Assembly (NCBI RefSeq): GCF_039524015.1
Contig: NZ_BAAAGF010000004.1
Span: forward strand, 186,001-250,000
Direction of reading: 5' to 3'
DNA: 64,000 bases
Source of the DNA: Gaetbulibacter_B jejuensis
Lineage (GTDB): Bacteria; Bacteroidota; Bacteroidia; Flavobacteriales; Flavobacteriaceae
Part shown: piece by piece, positions 25,017-34,223 of the stretch
How the letters are laid out: every line of letters begins with the position of its first letter
Numbering within the stretch: the stretch's first letter is position 1
Translations under genes and position numbers: made by a program
The notes under the pieces: generated by a model
What the model was told of the DNA's origin: nothing
The model's input: the letters and a program-made list of their open reading frames with translations, nothing else
Databases searched by the model: none

Positions 25017-26093
25017 TTATCTAAAGATACTAAAATCGAGTTTTAGGGAAAACACGTTAGAGTATAAGGCAGCACTTTGGTCTCCTATGTCGGTAAACGC
25101 ATAGTCAAGCTGAATGCCTTTGTATTTGAAGCCTACGCCAAAATTAGGCTGAAAGGTTAAATCTTCAGAATCATCAAACTGTAATTCGTTTTGGAAATTC
25201 CCAGCGCCTAAACGTAAAAACACCAAGTCGGTATACCCAAACTCAAAACCAAGTGCAGGATTGACACTGGCAAAAGAGGTAGAGATGATGTCGTTGTTTT
25301 GTTCAAAACGCACATTAAGGTCTAAAGCAGCTAAGAGTGAATAGTCATAGTGAAATATCCATTGCTTAGACATCCCTATTTGTAGCTTAGGGATCGTGAT
25401 TTCTGAACTCTCAGGAAGTTCCTGGTTTTGTCCTTCAACCGCACCACTTATTTGTTCAAACTTTTCTTCGTCTATAGACCACGCATTAAACGTTGTGGTA
25501 ATATCTCTTGCCATAATCCCAAATTTCCAGTCGTTTTCCGATTGAAATTGTACACCTAGGTCTAAACCAAATCCCCAAGAAGAGGCAAAATCACCAATAA
25601 TCCTTCTAATAACTTTAGCATTAACACCATAACTTAGTCCAGGAACAGGTAGGTCTCTAGCATAGGAAAAGGTAAGGCCATAATCGGCAGTTGAAAAGAG
25701 TTTAATTCTGTCGTAATTAATGTTTCCTTGGTCGTCAATAAGCTGAGTGGTGTCTAAAATATCATCGACTCCAAAACGTATTAACGAGATACCTACTGCA
25801 CTTCTGTCGTCTAAAGGCATTGCAAAAGCAGCATAGTTGTAGTTGGCAATATTAGCAAAATAGCTAGAGTGCATTAGTGCCAATTGGTTGTCTTCGAGTG
25901 CTATTAAACCAGCAGGATTCCAGTAACCCGAATTGACATCGCTTGTGTGCGACACTACTGCGTTGCTCATCCCTAATGCAGCAGCATCCACACCAATATT
26001 CATAAATTCGTTAGAGTACTTTCGGGTGGTTTGCGCGTTACTTAACAATGAAACTAAGGTAAGCGTAAGGAGTATGTACTTTTTCAATAGCAA
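25017..26093 (-). CDS. PorV/PorQ-type type IX secretion outer-membrane beta-barrel
   Basis: A 358-residue outer-membrane protein with a cleavable signal (LLTLTLVSLLSNAQ). It begins with YSNEFMNIGVDAAALGMSNA and SDVNSGYWNPAGLIAL, the hallmark of the PorV family, and continues as alternating beta-strands to a terminal Phe-Arg (LKLDFSIFR). PorV helps type IX secreted proteins reach the A-LPS attachment complex. This paralogue is probably the PorV2 type rather than the main PorV, because PorU is not adjacent. Family call strong, exact paralogue moderate. Confidence 0.8.
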   Translation of the reverse strand: MLLKKYILLTLTLVSLLSNAQTTRKYSNEFMNIGVDAAALGMSNAVVSHTSDVNSGYWNPAGLIALEDNQLALMHSSYFANIANYNYAAFAMPLDDRSAVGISLIRFGVDDILDTTQLIDDQGNINYDRIKLFSTADYGLTFSYARDLPVPGLSYGVNAKVIRRIIGDFASSWGFGLDLGVQFQSENDWKFGIMARDITTTFNAWSIDEEKFEQISGAVEGQNQELPESSEITIPKLQIGMSKQWIFHYDYSLLAALDLNVRFEQNNDIISTSFASVNPALGFEFGYTDLVFLRLGAGNFQNELQFDDSEDLTFQPNFGVGFKYKGIQLDYAFTDIGDQSAALYSNVFSLKLDFSIFR

Positions 26094-26227
26094 AAATTTT
26101 TACAAATATGCACAATATTTTTCATCTATTAAACTAGAAATTAGAGGAGATATTGTATAGGAAGTGCAAGTTGCCTCACTATTTTCAAAATAGTTTTCTA
26201 TTTTTACACAAAACTAATTGACAACTT

Positions 26228-26968
26228 TTGAAACGACACATTCCTAACCTTGTTACGCTTCTGAATTTATTTTGTGGCGCTGTTGCTGTGATTTTTGCAG
26301 TGCATAACAATTTTGTAACTGCTGCAGTATTTGTTTTCTTAGGAATTTTCTTTGACTTTTTTGATGGGCTTTTAGCCCGAAAACTCAATGTGCAAAGTGA
26401 AATAGGACTTCAGCTAGACTCTTTGGCTGATATGGTAACTAGCGGATTGGTACCTGGAATTATCATGTTTAAACTATTGGCTTTAAGTATGAGCGGTTCT
26501 GGTTTTTATGAGCCTACAAGAGATTGGACTTCTGCAATGCATTGGTATGGCTTAAACGTGTCGCCTTTTGCGTTTTTTGGGTTGTTGATTACTTTGGCTT
26601 CAGGGTATCGCTTGGCGAAATTTAATGTAGATGAAGACCAACAAACCTATTTTAAAGGTTTACCAACGCCTGCCAATGCCTTATTGATTATTTCACTGCC
26701 ATTAATAATGGAGTTTCAAAATCATTCGTTTTTAAACGCTGTGATTCTTAATTCTTGGTTTTTATTGGTGCTGACAGTTGTAAGTAGCTACTTGCTTGTG
26801 TGTAATCTAAAACTTTTTGCGCTAAAATTTAAGGATTGGAGTTTTAAAAATAATAGTGTACGCTATGTCTTTATTATTTTAAGCGCTGTGTTGTTAATTG
26901 TTTTGCAGTTTGCAGCAATACCACTGATTATAGCTTTATATATTTTAGTTTCTCTATTCACTAAATAA
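26228..26968 (+). CDS. pssA: CDP-diacylglycerol-serine O-phosphatidyltransferase
   Basis: A 246-residue membrane enzyme that makes phosphatidylserine from CDP-diacylglycerol and serine, the precursor of phosphatidylethanolamine. The CDP-alcohol phosphatidyltransferase signature D-x2-D-G-x2-A-R-x8-G-x3-D-x3-D is visible from FDFFDGLLARKL to LQLDSLAD near residues 40-67. RHIPNLVTLLNLFCG at the start is typical of PssA, so the TTG start at 26228 is credible. About six further hydrophobic helices follow. It lies 11 bp before the terC-like gene. Confidence 0.93.
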   Translation: MKRHIPNLVTLLNLFCGAVAVIFAVHNNFVTAAVFVFLGIFFDFFDGLLARKLNVQSEIGLQLDSLADMVTSGLVPGIIMFKLLALSMSGSGFYEPTRDWTSAMHWYGLNVSPFAFFGLLITLASGYRLAKFNVDEDQQTYFKGLPTPANALLIISLPLIMEFQNHSFLNAVILNSWFLLVLTVVSSYLLVCNLKLFALKFKDWSFKNNSVRYVFIILSAVLLIVLQFAAIPLIIALYILVSLFTK

Positions 26969-26979
26969 CCTCATTTACT

Positions 26980-27810
26980 ATGCTTGAAAATATTTTTACC
27001 CTTTTAATGCTTGTGATGTTGCAAGCTGTACTTGGATTTGATAATCTTTTATACATTTCGTTAGAGTCTAAAAAAGCACCAGAACAAGATAGAAAGCGCG
27101 TAAGAAAAGTAGGGATTTTAATAGCTATAGGGTTACGTATTGTGCTGTTGTTTTTGTTGGTGTCGCTTATTGATTATTTTCAAGAACCATTTTCGTTTTT
27201 AACAGGAGACTTTAAAGATGTTGCAGAGTTTGCATTTAATGGTCATAGTTTAATTGTCTTAATAGGAGGTGGGTTTATTATTTATACTGCTATTAAAGAA
27301 ATATGGCATATGATTTCTAAACACGATTTAACACAAGATGTTGAAGCTGCTAATTCTAAGCGTAGTAAATCTGCTAATGCTGCCATAGTGAGTATTGTGT
27401 TAATGAACTTAGTGTTTTCTTTTGATTCTATTTTAGCTGCTATTGGTTTAACCAGTGATATTGAAAATCCTACCACAGCCTTTATTATTATGGCTATTGC
27501 TATAGTGATAAGCGGATTGCTAATGCTTATTTTAGCGGATAAGATTTCGGCGTTTTTGGCAAAAAACAGAATGTACGAAGTACTTGGATTGTTCATACTA
27601 TTTATAGTTGGTATCATGCTAGTTACCGAAGGCGGTCATTTGGCACACATTAAATTGTTTGGAAACGAAATAGTGCCAATGAGTAAAACAACTTTCTATT
27701 TTGTATTGGCTGTTTTGGTTATTGTAGATGTGGTTCAAGGTCGTTATCAAAAGAAGTTATTAGCAGAAAGCCAACATGCTAAAATGAAACAAGGTGAAGG
27801 ATCGCATTAA
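26980..27810 (+). CDS. TerC-family integral membrane protein
   Basis: A 276-residue membrane protein of the TerC/YkoY family. About seven hydrophobic helices carry two repeated acidic motifs, LGFDNLLYIS near residue 18 and FSFDSILAAIG near residue 149. Those Asp residues are the conserved core of the family. Members have been linked to metal-ion (for example manganese) handling and to metalation of exported proteins; the original name refers to tellurite resistance. The specific substrate is not visible. The gene follows pssA closely and overlaps a small membrane ORF by 17 bp. Confidence 0.88.
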   Translation: MLENIFTLLMLVMLQAVLGFDNLLYISLESKKAPEQDRKRVRKVGILIAIGLRIVLLFLLVSLIDYFQEPFSFLTGDFKDVAEFAFNGHSLIVLIGGGFIIYTAIKEIWHMISKHDLTQDVEAANSKRSKSANAAIVSIVLMNLVFSFDSILAAIGLTSDIENPTTAFIIMAIAIVISGLLMLILADKISAFLAKNRMYEVLGLFILFIVGIMLVTEGGHLAHIKLFGNEIVPMSKTTFYFVLAVLVIVDVVQGRYQKKLLAESQHAKMKQGEGSH

Positions 27811-28102
27811 CATTAAGTACTTTGTTAAGCTATTTTTAATTGTAGTTTTAGCAGTGGTTGTTATACAAGTCCTTCACTTATTAACATCTAATAGTAGTAC
27901 TCTAGCAGAAAGTTTTATAAATACTCTCTTGGGTTATCTTGTTGCACTAACGAGTTTGCCATTGAGCTTGATGGATAGAAGCTACCCGTTTTATGCAATG
28001 GGAAGTATATGGAAGGTTTTATTGCTAGTGTTTATCAACCTACTATTGCAAACTGCGCTTTTGTATGTGTTATTAAAGACAGTGTTTAAGAAAGGGAAAT
28101 AA
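27794..28102 (+). CDS. small two- to three-helix membrane protein of unknown function
   Basis: A 102-residue protein starting at GTG (27794), 17 bp inside the preceding terC-like gene. It has hydrophobic segments near residues 10-30, 45-58 and 72-95 (LLVFINLLLQTALLYVLL) and basic ends. I recognise no family. The overlap and tail-to-tail contact with lptB (0 bp gap at 28102/28103) suggest a real, co-transcribed gene. Confidence in coding is fair; function is unknown. Confidence 0.6.
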   Translation: MKDRINIKYFVKLFLIVVLAVVVIQVLHLLTSNSSTLAESFINTLLGYLVALTSLPLSLMDRSYPFYAMGSIWKVLLLVFINLLLQTALLYVLLKTVFKKGK

Positions 28103-28843
28103 TTAAAACTCCAATCGTTTTTTACGAAGCTCAAAGTTTTGCCCTAGATACACTTTACGTACCATTTCGTCTGCAGCTAAATCTTCAGGGATACCAGCTT
28201 TAAGAATACTACCTTCAAACATTAAATAGGTTCTATCAGTAATCGCTAAAGTTTCTTGTACGTTATGGTCGGTAATAAGGATACCAATATTTTTTTTGGT
28301 TAATTGAGCTACAATACGTTGTATGTCCTCAACCGCAACAGGGTCAACACCTGCAAAAGGTTCATCTAATAAAATGAAATTTGGGTCGGTTGCCAAGGCT
28401 CTTGCAATTTCGGTTCTACGACGCTCACCACCAGACAGTAAGTCGCCTCGGTTTTTTCTAATATGTCCTAAACCAAACTCTTCAATTAAGGATTCCATTT
28501 TAAGATGCTGCTCTTTTTTGCTAAGCTTTGTGAGTTGTAACACGCTTAAAATATTATCTTCAATACTCAATTTTCTAAATACTGAAGCTTCTTGTGCTAG
28601 ATATCCAATTCCGTTTTGAGCCCTTTTGTACATTGGGTATTTGGTGATGTCAGTGTTTTCTAAATAAATAGTTCCACCATTAGGTTTTATCAACCCAACA
28701 ATCATATAAAAGGATGTGGTTTTACCAGCTCCATTAGGTCCTAAAAGACCTACGATTTCACCTTGATTAACTTCAAGGGACACATCTTTTACCACGCGAC
28801 GTCCATTATAGGACTTCATTAAATTTTCAGCTCTTAATTTCAC
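28103..28843 (-). CDS. lptB: LPS export ABC transporter ATP-binding protein
   Basis: ATPase of the LptBFG complex, which pulls LPS from the inner membrane toward the outer membrane. Walker A is LLGPNGAGKTTSFYM, signature LLSGGERRRTEIARAL, Walker B FILLDEPFAGVDP and H-loop ITDHNVQE. I place the start at the GTG at 28843, giving KLRAENLMKSYNGRR, which matches the family N-terminus. The longer frame reaching 28927 would add 28 residues that overlap the upstream glycosyltransferase gene and look unlike LptB. With this start the protein is 246 residues, the usual length. Confidence 0.95.
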   Translation of the reverse strand: MKLRAENLMKSYNGRRVVKDVSLEVNQGEIVGLLGPNGAGKTTSFYMIVGLIKPNGGTIYLENTDITKYPMYKRAQNGIGYLAQEASVFRKLSIEDNILSVLQLTKLSKKEQHLKMESLIEEFGLGHIRKNRGDLLSGGERRRTEIARALATDPNFILLDEPFAGVDPVAVEDIQRIVAQLTKKNIGILITDHNVQETLAITDRTYLMFEGSILKAGIPEDLAADEMVRKVYLGQNFELRKKRLEF

Positions 28844-28869
28844 AGGCTTAACATTTTGAACACTGTTTA

Positions 28870-29688
28870 CTATGACGGCAAACTTACGATTTTTAATTTG
28901 ATTAGTACACGTTGTACTAAACTCCAAAAGTTACCAAAACGTATTTGACGGTTTGATTTTAACTCAATTTTAGGGTCTATTGCAAAATCAGAAGGTGTAA
29001 ATGTATTGGTTTCAGGATGCTGTAGTTTTTCAGCATTTGAAATGTTTTCTTGATGCACCAGTTGAATCCAAAGGCGCTTAGTATTGATTTGAATAGATGG
29101 TACCTCACTCCACAAATTATGACGCCTGCTTAATACCGTTTTAAAATTAGCTTTAGTTTCAATTAGACTTATAAAAGCATTACCTACATAATGCATCTTT
29201 CGAAGGGTAGGTTTTTTATTTTGCTTTAAGATAAGTTGATAACCCTCAGTGCAGTCGATAGTTAACTGTTTTTTAGGTTTAAAATGTGATTGAATAGTAT
29301 CTACAAAGGTGTTATGGATCGCATCATCATTATCTAAACGTGTTGTGATAAGGTGTGTGTCCGTTTCAAGTAACGACTGATTTATAGTGTTAGAGATAGT
29401 TTCAGAAAATTGTTCTTGACCATCAATGTAGAGCAGCTGAATATTACTATATGTATTAGCAATAGCCTCAATCTTTTGCTTATAAACTTCAGGTGTTTTT
29501 GTATCAAAACACAGTAACCAAACAAAGTTTTGATTGGTTTGCTGTTGTACAGAAGGTAAGCAATAGGTTTCAAAAAGCTGAAATCGATTAGCTAACCAAG
29601 TTTCAGAAAGCACATCATCACCATGTTTTGTTACAGACCATTCTTTAAGTCTTAAATTAAAACGTGTGATGATAAAGTGCTTAAACAT
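28870..29688 (-). CDS. putative rhamnosyl-transferase-family glycosyltransferase
   Basis: A 272-residue protein matching the putative rhamnosyltransferase group (a GT2-like fold). It opens with FKHFIITRFNLRL, has WLANRFQLFETYCLPSVQQQ and WLLCFDTKTPE, and a DxD-type motif in ITTRLDNDDAIHNTF near residue 120. It lies between the AhpD-like gene and lptB on the same strand, a place where the housekeeping order is usually direct. It may therefore be an insertion that uses the operon for LPS or surface-sugar work. Substrate unproven. Confidence 0.75.
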   Translation of the reverse strand: MFKHFIITRFNLRLKEWSVTKHGDDVLSETWLANRFQLFETYCLPSVQQQTNQNFVWLLCFDTKTPEVYKQKIEAIANTYSNIQLLYIDGQEQFSETISNTINQSLLETDTHLITTRLDNDDAIHNTFVDTIQSHFKPKKQLTIDCTEGYQLILKQNKKPTLRKMHYVGNAFISLIETKANFKTVLSRRHNLWSEVPSIQINTKRLWIQLVHQENISNAEKLQHPETNTFTPSDFAIDPKIELKSNRQIRFGNFWSLVQRVLIKLKIVSLPS

Positions 29689-29698
29689 TGGTCGCTAA

Positions 29699-30046
29699 TT
29701 AGTTTTGTGCTTCTAAAGCATCCCAAAATTCATATGCTCTTCGCAAATGAGGAATAACAATAGTGCCACCAACCAGCGTAGAAATGCTTAAAGCTTCAAC
29801 TACTTCAGCTTTGCTTAAACCAGCTTCGTGACAGGATTGTAAATGGTATTTGATGCAATCGTCACAACGTAATACAGTAGAGGCTACCAAGCCCAAAAGC
29901 TCTTTGGTTTTTACATCCAAAGCACCTTCAGAAAAGGCATTGGTATCTAGGTTAAAAATACGTTTTATGATTTTGTTGTTGTCAGCAAGTATGGCATCGT
30001 TCATTCTAGAACGATAGTCATTAAATTCTTTAATTATATTAGACAT
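29699..30046 (-). CDS. carboxymuconolactone decarboxylase family protein (AhpD-like)
   Basis: A 115-residue all-helical protein. The redox motif LRCDDCIKYHLQSCHEAG near residues 57-74 shows C-x2-C followed by His, as in AhpD alkylhydroperoxidase-type members. EVVEALSISTLVGGTIVIPH follows, as in the family. A peroxidase or disulfide-reductase role is possible; no partner gene such as ahpC is nearby. It overlaps the end of tatC by 8 bp, so translation is coupled, in an order I believe is common in flavobacteria (kdsD-tatC-CMD-lptB). Confidence 0.88.
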   Translation of the reverse strand: MSNIIKEFNDYRSRMNDAILADNNKIIKRIFNLDTNAFSEGALDVKTKELLGLVASTVLRCDDCIKYHLQSCHEAGLSKAEVVEALSISTLVGGTIVIPHLRRAYEFWDALEAQN

Positions 30047-30860
30047 GTTTTGCTTTTTTATTTTGTTTTCTTACCACAAATTTTGAAATGTATATACTTA
30101 CTTGGTACAGTATTAATATAGGAATAGCCACAATTACCTGACTTGTAATATCAGGAGGTGTTATGATTGCCGAAAGGATTAATACAATAACTAAGGCAAA
30201 CTTGCGGTATTTTTTAAGGAACTCAGGTGTAACCAACCCTATTTTTGTTAGGAAATAAATAAGAATAGGTAATTCAAAAATAAAACCAGACGCCAAAGAG
30301 GATGAGCGTACCAAAGAGATGTAAGAACTAATATCTATCTCGTTTGAAATTTGCTGGCTTACTGTATAGGTTCCTAAAAAGTTAATAGATAAAGGCGTTA
30401 CAATATAATATCCAAAAAGGACACCAATAAAGAATAGTAAGGATGCAATAATTATAAACCCTCTAGAATGTTTGCGTTCGTTTTCATGAAGTCCAGGACT
30501 TATAAATTTCCAGAATTGATAGATTACAAACGGAAATGCAATAACCAAACCAGCATAAATAGATGTCCAAATGTGAGCAGAGAATTGTCCGCCCATGGTT
30601 CTGTTTTGAATAATAAACGGAAACTCATCAGCACAAAACGTGGTGTCAACACCTACAAAGGTTGAAATGTCACAAAGTATTCTATAGGTAGGAAAGCTCA
30701 TTTGTTTAGGACCAAAAATGATGGTTTCAAAAATGAATCCTTTAAAAATAAAAGCCACCACACCAGCAATTAATATTGCTACTATAGCTCTAATTATATG
30801 CCATCTTAAATCTTCAAGATGATCAAGAAATGACATTTCATTGATGTTCTTTTTTGCCAT
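30039..30860 (-). CDS. tatC: Sec-independent protein translocase subunit TatC
   Basis: A 273-residue membrane protein, the receptor subunit of the twin-arginine pathway for folded proteins. It begins MSFLDHLEDLRWHIIRAIVA, with the conserved E and R of the first cytoplasmic segment, and has six membrane helices. FQFWKFISPGLHENERKH-like text (YQFWKFISPGLHENERKH) near residue 110 is the diagnostic loop. An enlarged first periplasmic loop (residues 45-85) with two Cys is usual in Bacteroidota. The start overlaps the kdsD stop by one base. TatA is not in the window. Confidence 0.96.
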   Translation of the reverse strand: MAKKNINEMSFLDHLEDLRWHIIRAIVAILIAGVVAFIFKGFIFETIIFGPKQMSFPTYRILCDISTFVGVDTTFCADEFPFIIQNRTMGGQFSAHIWTSIYAGLVIAFPFVIYQFWKFISPGLHENERKHSRGFIIIASLLFFIGVLFGYYIVTPLSINFLGTYTVSQQISNEIDISSYISLVRSSSLASGFIFELPILIYFLTKIGLVTPEFLKKYRKFALVIVLILSAIITPPDITSQVIVAIPILILYQVSIYISKFVVRKQNKKAKHV

Positions 30861-31825
30861 TAGATAATTCCTTCTTTGATGAGGTCGTGTAGATGTACAA
30901 CTCCAGCATATTTACCTTTATGTTCTACTAAAAGTTGAGAAATACCGTGTTCTTCCATAACTTCCATAGCATCAACAGCCATTGCGTTTTCATCAATACG
31001 TTTTGGATTGCTGCTCATAATATCTTTTGCGGTTAACCCAGAAAACGAATCGGTTTTGGTAAGCATACGTCTTAAGTCACCATCAGTAATAATACCTACA
31101 ATTTTGTGGTCTTCTACCACAGCAGTTACACCAAGCATTTTTTCAGAAATTTCAACAATAACTTCTTTTACATTAGTATTGAGTGTTACTTGAGGTTTTT
31201 GATTAACCGAAGATAAATCGCTTACTCTTAAGTACAGTCGTTTACCAAGAGCTCCTCCAGGATGGTATTTTGCAAAATCTTTACTCGAGAAGCCTCGTAA
31301 TTCCAGTAGACAAATCGCTAAGGCATCACCAATAACTAATTGCGCAGTGGTACTGGTTGTAGGTGCTAGGTTATTTGGGCAAGCTTCTTGCTCTACATAA
31401 GCATTTAAAATGTAATCGGCTTGTTGTGCTAAAAATGAGGTGTTATTACCAGTAATGGCAATCATTTTATTTTTTGCATTCTTAATAAGTGGTACCAACA
31501 CCTTAATTTCTGGTGTGTTTCCACTTTTAGAAATACAAATTACTACATCGTCTTCAAGAATTAAACCTAAATCACCATGAATAGCATCGGCAGCATGCAT
31601 AAAAACTGCAGGAGTTCCTGTAGAGTTTAAAGTGGCTACAATTTTATTAGCGATAATGGCACTTTTACCAATACCTGTAATAATTACACGTCCTTTGGAG
31701 TTATATATAAGTTCAACTGCATTTGCAAAGTCATCGTCAAGTAAATTACTTAAATTAGCGATAGCATTTTGCTCAATAGCGATTGTTTTTTTTGCAGTAT
31801 TAAGGATAGAATCTTTAATGTTCAA
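30860..31825 (-). CDS. kdsD: KpsF/GutQ-family arabinose-5-phosphate isomerase
   Basis: A 321-residue isomerase turning ribulose-5-phosphate into arabinose-5-phosphate for KDO synthesis (LPS core). The N-terminal SIS domain has VIITGIGKSAIIANKIVATL and MHAADAIHGDLG; the C-terminal 120 residues form two CBS domains (VVEDHKIVGIITDGDLRRML and HGISQLLVEHKGKYAGVVHL). The start is a TTG at 31825, with no nearby ATG and the usual N-terminal helix intact. It heads the operon kdsD-tatC-CMD-glycosyltransferase-lptB, all on the - strand. Confidence 0.93.
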   Translation of the reverse strand: MNIKDSILNTAKKTIAIEQNAIANLSNLLDDDFANAVELIYNSKGRVIITGIGKSAIIANKIVATLNSTGTPAVFMHAADAIHGDLGLILEDDVVICISKSGNTPEIKVLVPLIKNAKNKMIAITGNNTSFLAQQADYILNAYVEQEACPNNLAPTTSTTAQLVIGDALAICLLELRGFSSKDFAKYHPGGALGKRLYLRVSDLSSVNQKPQVTLNTNVKEVIVEISEKMLGVTAVVEDHKIVGIITDGDLRRMLTKTDSFSGLTAKDIMSSNPKRIDENAMAVDAMEVMEEHGISQLLVEHKGKYAGVVHLHDLIKEGII

Positions 31826-31843
31826 AATTTATTAATTTTTGGG

Positions 31844-31874
31844 TTTGATGCGTCTAAAGAAATTGTTATCTTTA
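31844..31874 (+). promoter_or_regulatory. candidate Bacteroidota-type promoter for recQ
   Basis: TTTG at 31844-31847 and TATCTTTA at 31867-31874 are separated by 19 bp. This fits the -33 TTTG / -7 TANNTTTG layout with one mismatch, 39 bp before the recQ ATG. Confidence 0.45.
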
Positions 31875-31882
31875 TTGTTATG

Positions 31883-31890
31883 CAAATGTA
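31883..31890 (-). promoter_or_regulatory. candidate -7 element (TACATTTG) for the kdsD operon
   Basis: On the - strand the octamer TACATTTG matches the Bacteroidota TANNTTTG -7 consensus, about 58 bp before the kdsD start. No good TTTG -33 element was found at the right spacing, so this is a weak call. Confidence 0.3.
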
Positions 31891-31912
31891 TATAAAATAC
31901 TAATAGGGATTA

Positions 31913-34114
31913 ATGAGTATAAAAGAAATTGACTTACATTCAGCACTCAAACAATACTTTGGTTTTTCAAAATTTAAAGGGCTTCAAGAGCCTGTAATAA
32001 AAAGTATAGTTCAAGACAACGATACTTTTGTGATTATGCCTACAGGTGGCGGAAAATCACTGTGTTATCAGTTGCCAGCACTTATTAAAGACGGAACAGC
32101 AATTATTGTTTCGCCTTTAATTGCCTTAATGAAAAACCAAGTAGATGCCATAAGAGGTGTGTCGAACGAAGAAGGAATTGCACATGTTTTAAATTCTTCT
32201 CTCAATAAAACAGAAGTTAGAAAAGTAAAAGAAGATATTGTAAATGGAGTTACAAAATTGCTTTATGTAGCGCCAGAATCTTTAACTAAAGAAGAACATG
32301 TTGAGTTTTTAAGGTCTGTACAAATATCATTTATGGCTGTTGATGAAGCCCATTGTATTAGTGAATGGGGACACGATTTTAGACCAGAATACCGAAATTT
32401 AAGACACATTATAAAACGAATTGGTGATAACATACCTATTATTGGATTAACAGCAACTGCTACACCTAAGGTACAAGAAGACATCTTAAAGAGTTTAGAT
32501 ATCACCAAAGCCAATACCTTTAAAGCATCCTTTAATAGACCGAATCTTTTTTACGAAGTACGTCCTAAAACTAAAAGCGTCGATGCTGATATTATTCGAT
32601 TTATAAAGCAAAACGAAGGAAAATCGGGTATTGTATATTGTTTAAGTAGAAAGCGAGTTGAAGAATTAGCACAAGTGCTTCAGGTTAATGGCATAAACGC
32701 TGTACCTTATCATGCAGGATTAGACCCAAAAACCAGAGTTAAACATCAAGATATGTTTTTGATGGAAGATGCAGATGTGGTTGTAGCTACTATTGCTTTT
32801 GGTATGGGAATTGACAAACCTGATGTACGTTTTGTTATTCACCATGATATGCCAAAAAGTATTGAGAGTTATTATCAAGAAACTGGTAGAGCTGGTCGTG
32901 ATGGTGGTGAAGGACATTGTTTGGCATTTTATGCTTACAAGGATATTGAGAAACTCGAAAAATTCATGTCAGGTAAACCTGTTGCTGAACAAGAAATTGG
33001 GCAAGCCTTATTACAAGAAGTTGTTGCTTTTGCAGAAAGTTCGGTATCCCGACGAAAATTTATACTGCATTATTTTGGTGAAGAGTTTGACAACGAAACT
33101 GGAGAAGGAGGCGATATGGATGATAATGTGCGTAATCCTAAAAAGCAGCACGAAGCCAAAGAAGATGTTGCAGTGCTTTTAGAGACTGTTGCAAAAACTA
33201 ACGAGAAGTACAAGTCTAAGGATTTGGTACATGTACTTACAGGAAAATCCAACGCATTAATTGCTTCGCATAAAACTGATGCACAAGACTTTTTTGGTGT
33301 TGGAAGTCATCATGATAAACGCTATTGGATGGCATTGATACGCCAAGTTTTGGTGGCTGGTTACCTTAAAAAAGATATTGAAACCTATGGTGTTTTAAGA
33401 TTGTCAAATGAAGGTAAGGACTTTATAAATTCTCCTGAGTCTTTTATGATGACTGAAGACCATGTGTTTGATGAAACTACCGATGATAGTATTATTACAG
33501 CCTCAAAAGGAGGAGGAGCAGTAGCCGATGAACAGCTAATGGGTTTACTTAAGGATTTAAGAAAACGCAATGCTAAAAAACTTGGAGTACCACCTTTTGT
33601 GATTTTTCAAGACCCTTCTTTAGAAGACATGGCTTTAAAATATCCTATTACCTTAGACGAATTGAGTAATGTGCATGGTGTTGGAGATGGTAAAGCTAAA
33701 AAATACGGAAAGGATTTTATAGAATTAATCTCAAACTATGTTGAAGAACACGATATCATAAGACCAGATGATATGGTGGTTAAAAGTACTGGTACTAACT
33801 CTGCTATAAAACTTTACATCATTCAAAACGTGGACAGAAAATTACCTTTAGATGATATTGCTTCAGCAAAAGGTATGGATATGCCAGATTTTATAAAGGA
33901 AATGGAAGCGATTGTGTATTCAGGGACAAAATTGAATATCAATTATTGGATTGATGAAATTTTAGATGAAGACCAGCAAGAAGAAATCCATGAGTACTTT
34001 ATGGAGTCTGAAACCGATAAAATTTCTGATGCTATAGAAGAGTTTGATGGTGATTATGATGATGAAGAATTACGCCTTTATCGAATTAAATTTATTAGTG
34101 AAGTTGCTAATTAG
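31913..34114 (+). CDS. recQ: RecQ-family ATP-dependent DNA helicase
   Basis: A 733-residue 3'-5' DNA helicase for recombination and fork repair. Helicase motifs in order: I MPTGGGKSLCYQLPAL, II VDEAHCISEWGHDFRPEYRNL (split at the usual place), III GLTATATP, V IAFGMGIDKPDVRFVIH and VI QETGRAGRDGG. An RQC winged-helix part follows, then an HRDC-like region near 540-610 (LRKRNAKKLGVPPFVIFQD). The zinc-binding region after SRRKFILHYFGEEF contains no cysteines, unlike E. coli RecQ with its four-Cys site. The C-terminus is longer and acidic. It stands alone with its own promoter. Confidence 0.93.
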   Translation: MSIKEIDLHSALKQYFGFSKFKGLQEPVIKSIVQDNDTFVIMPTGGGKSLCYQLPALIKDGTAIIVSPLIALMKNQVDAIRGVSNEEGIAHVLNSSLNKTEVRKVKEDIVNGVTKLLYVAPESLTKEEHVEFLRSVQISFMAVDEAHCISEWGHDFRPEYRNLRHIIKRIGDNIPIIGLTATATPKVQEDILKSLDITKANTFKASFNRPNLFYEVRPKTKSVDADIIRFIKQNEGKSGIVYCLSRKRVEELAQVLQVNGINAVPYHAGLDPKTRVKHQDMFLMEDADVVVATIAFGMGIDKPDVRFVIHHDMPKSIESYYQETGRAGRDGGEGHCLAFYAYKDIEKLEKFMSGKPVAEQEIGQALLQEVVAFAESSVSRRKFILHYFGEEFDNETGEGGDMDDNVRNPKKQHEAKEDVAVLLETVAKTNEKYKSKDLVHVLTGKSNALIASHKTDAQDFFGVGSHHDKRYWMALIRQVLVAGYLKKDIETYGVLRLSNEGKDFINSPESFMMTEDHVFDETTDDSIITASKGGGAVADEQLMGLLKDLRKRNAKKLGVPPFVIFQDPSLEDMALKYPITLDELSNVHGVGDGKAKKYGKDFIELISNYVEEHDIIRPDDMVVKSTGTNSAIKLYIIQNVDRKLPLDDIASAKGMDMPDFIKEMEAIVYSGTKLNINYWIDEILDEDQQEEIHEYFMESETDKISDAIEEFDGDYDDEELRLYRIKFISEVAN

Positions 34115-34223
34115 TTTATAGTTTATAGTTTTTTGTTTGTAGCAATTAATTCTTTGTTTTAGAATAGATTAACATTTGCTTTAATCTTCTCACTTCTTGC
34201 TTCGTACTTCGCACATACTTTTT

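Noticed and set aside
28844..28927. N-terminal extension of LptB
   Set aside because: The extra 28 residues do not resemble the family and overlap the upstream glycosyltransferase; GTG at 28843 gives the normal start.
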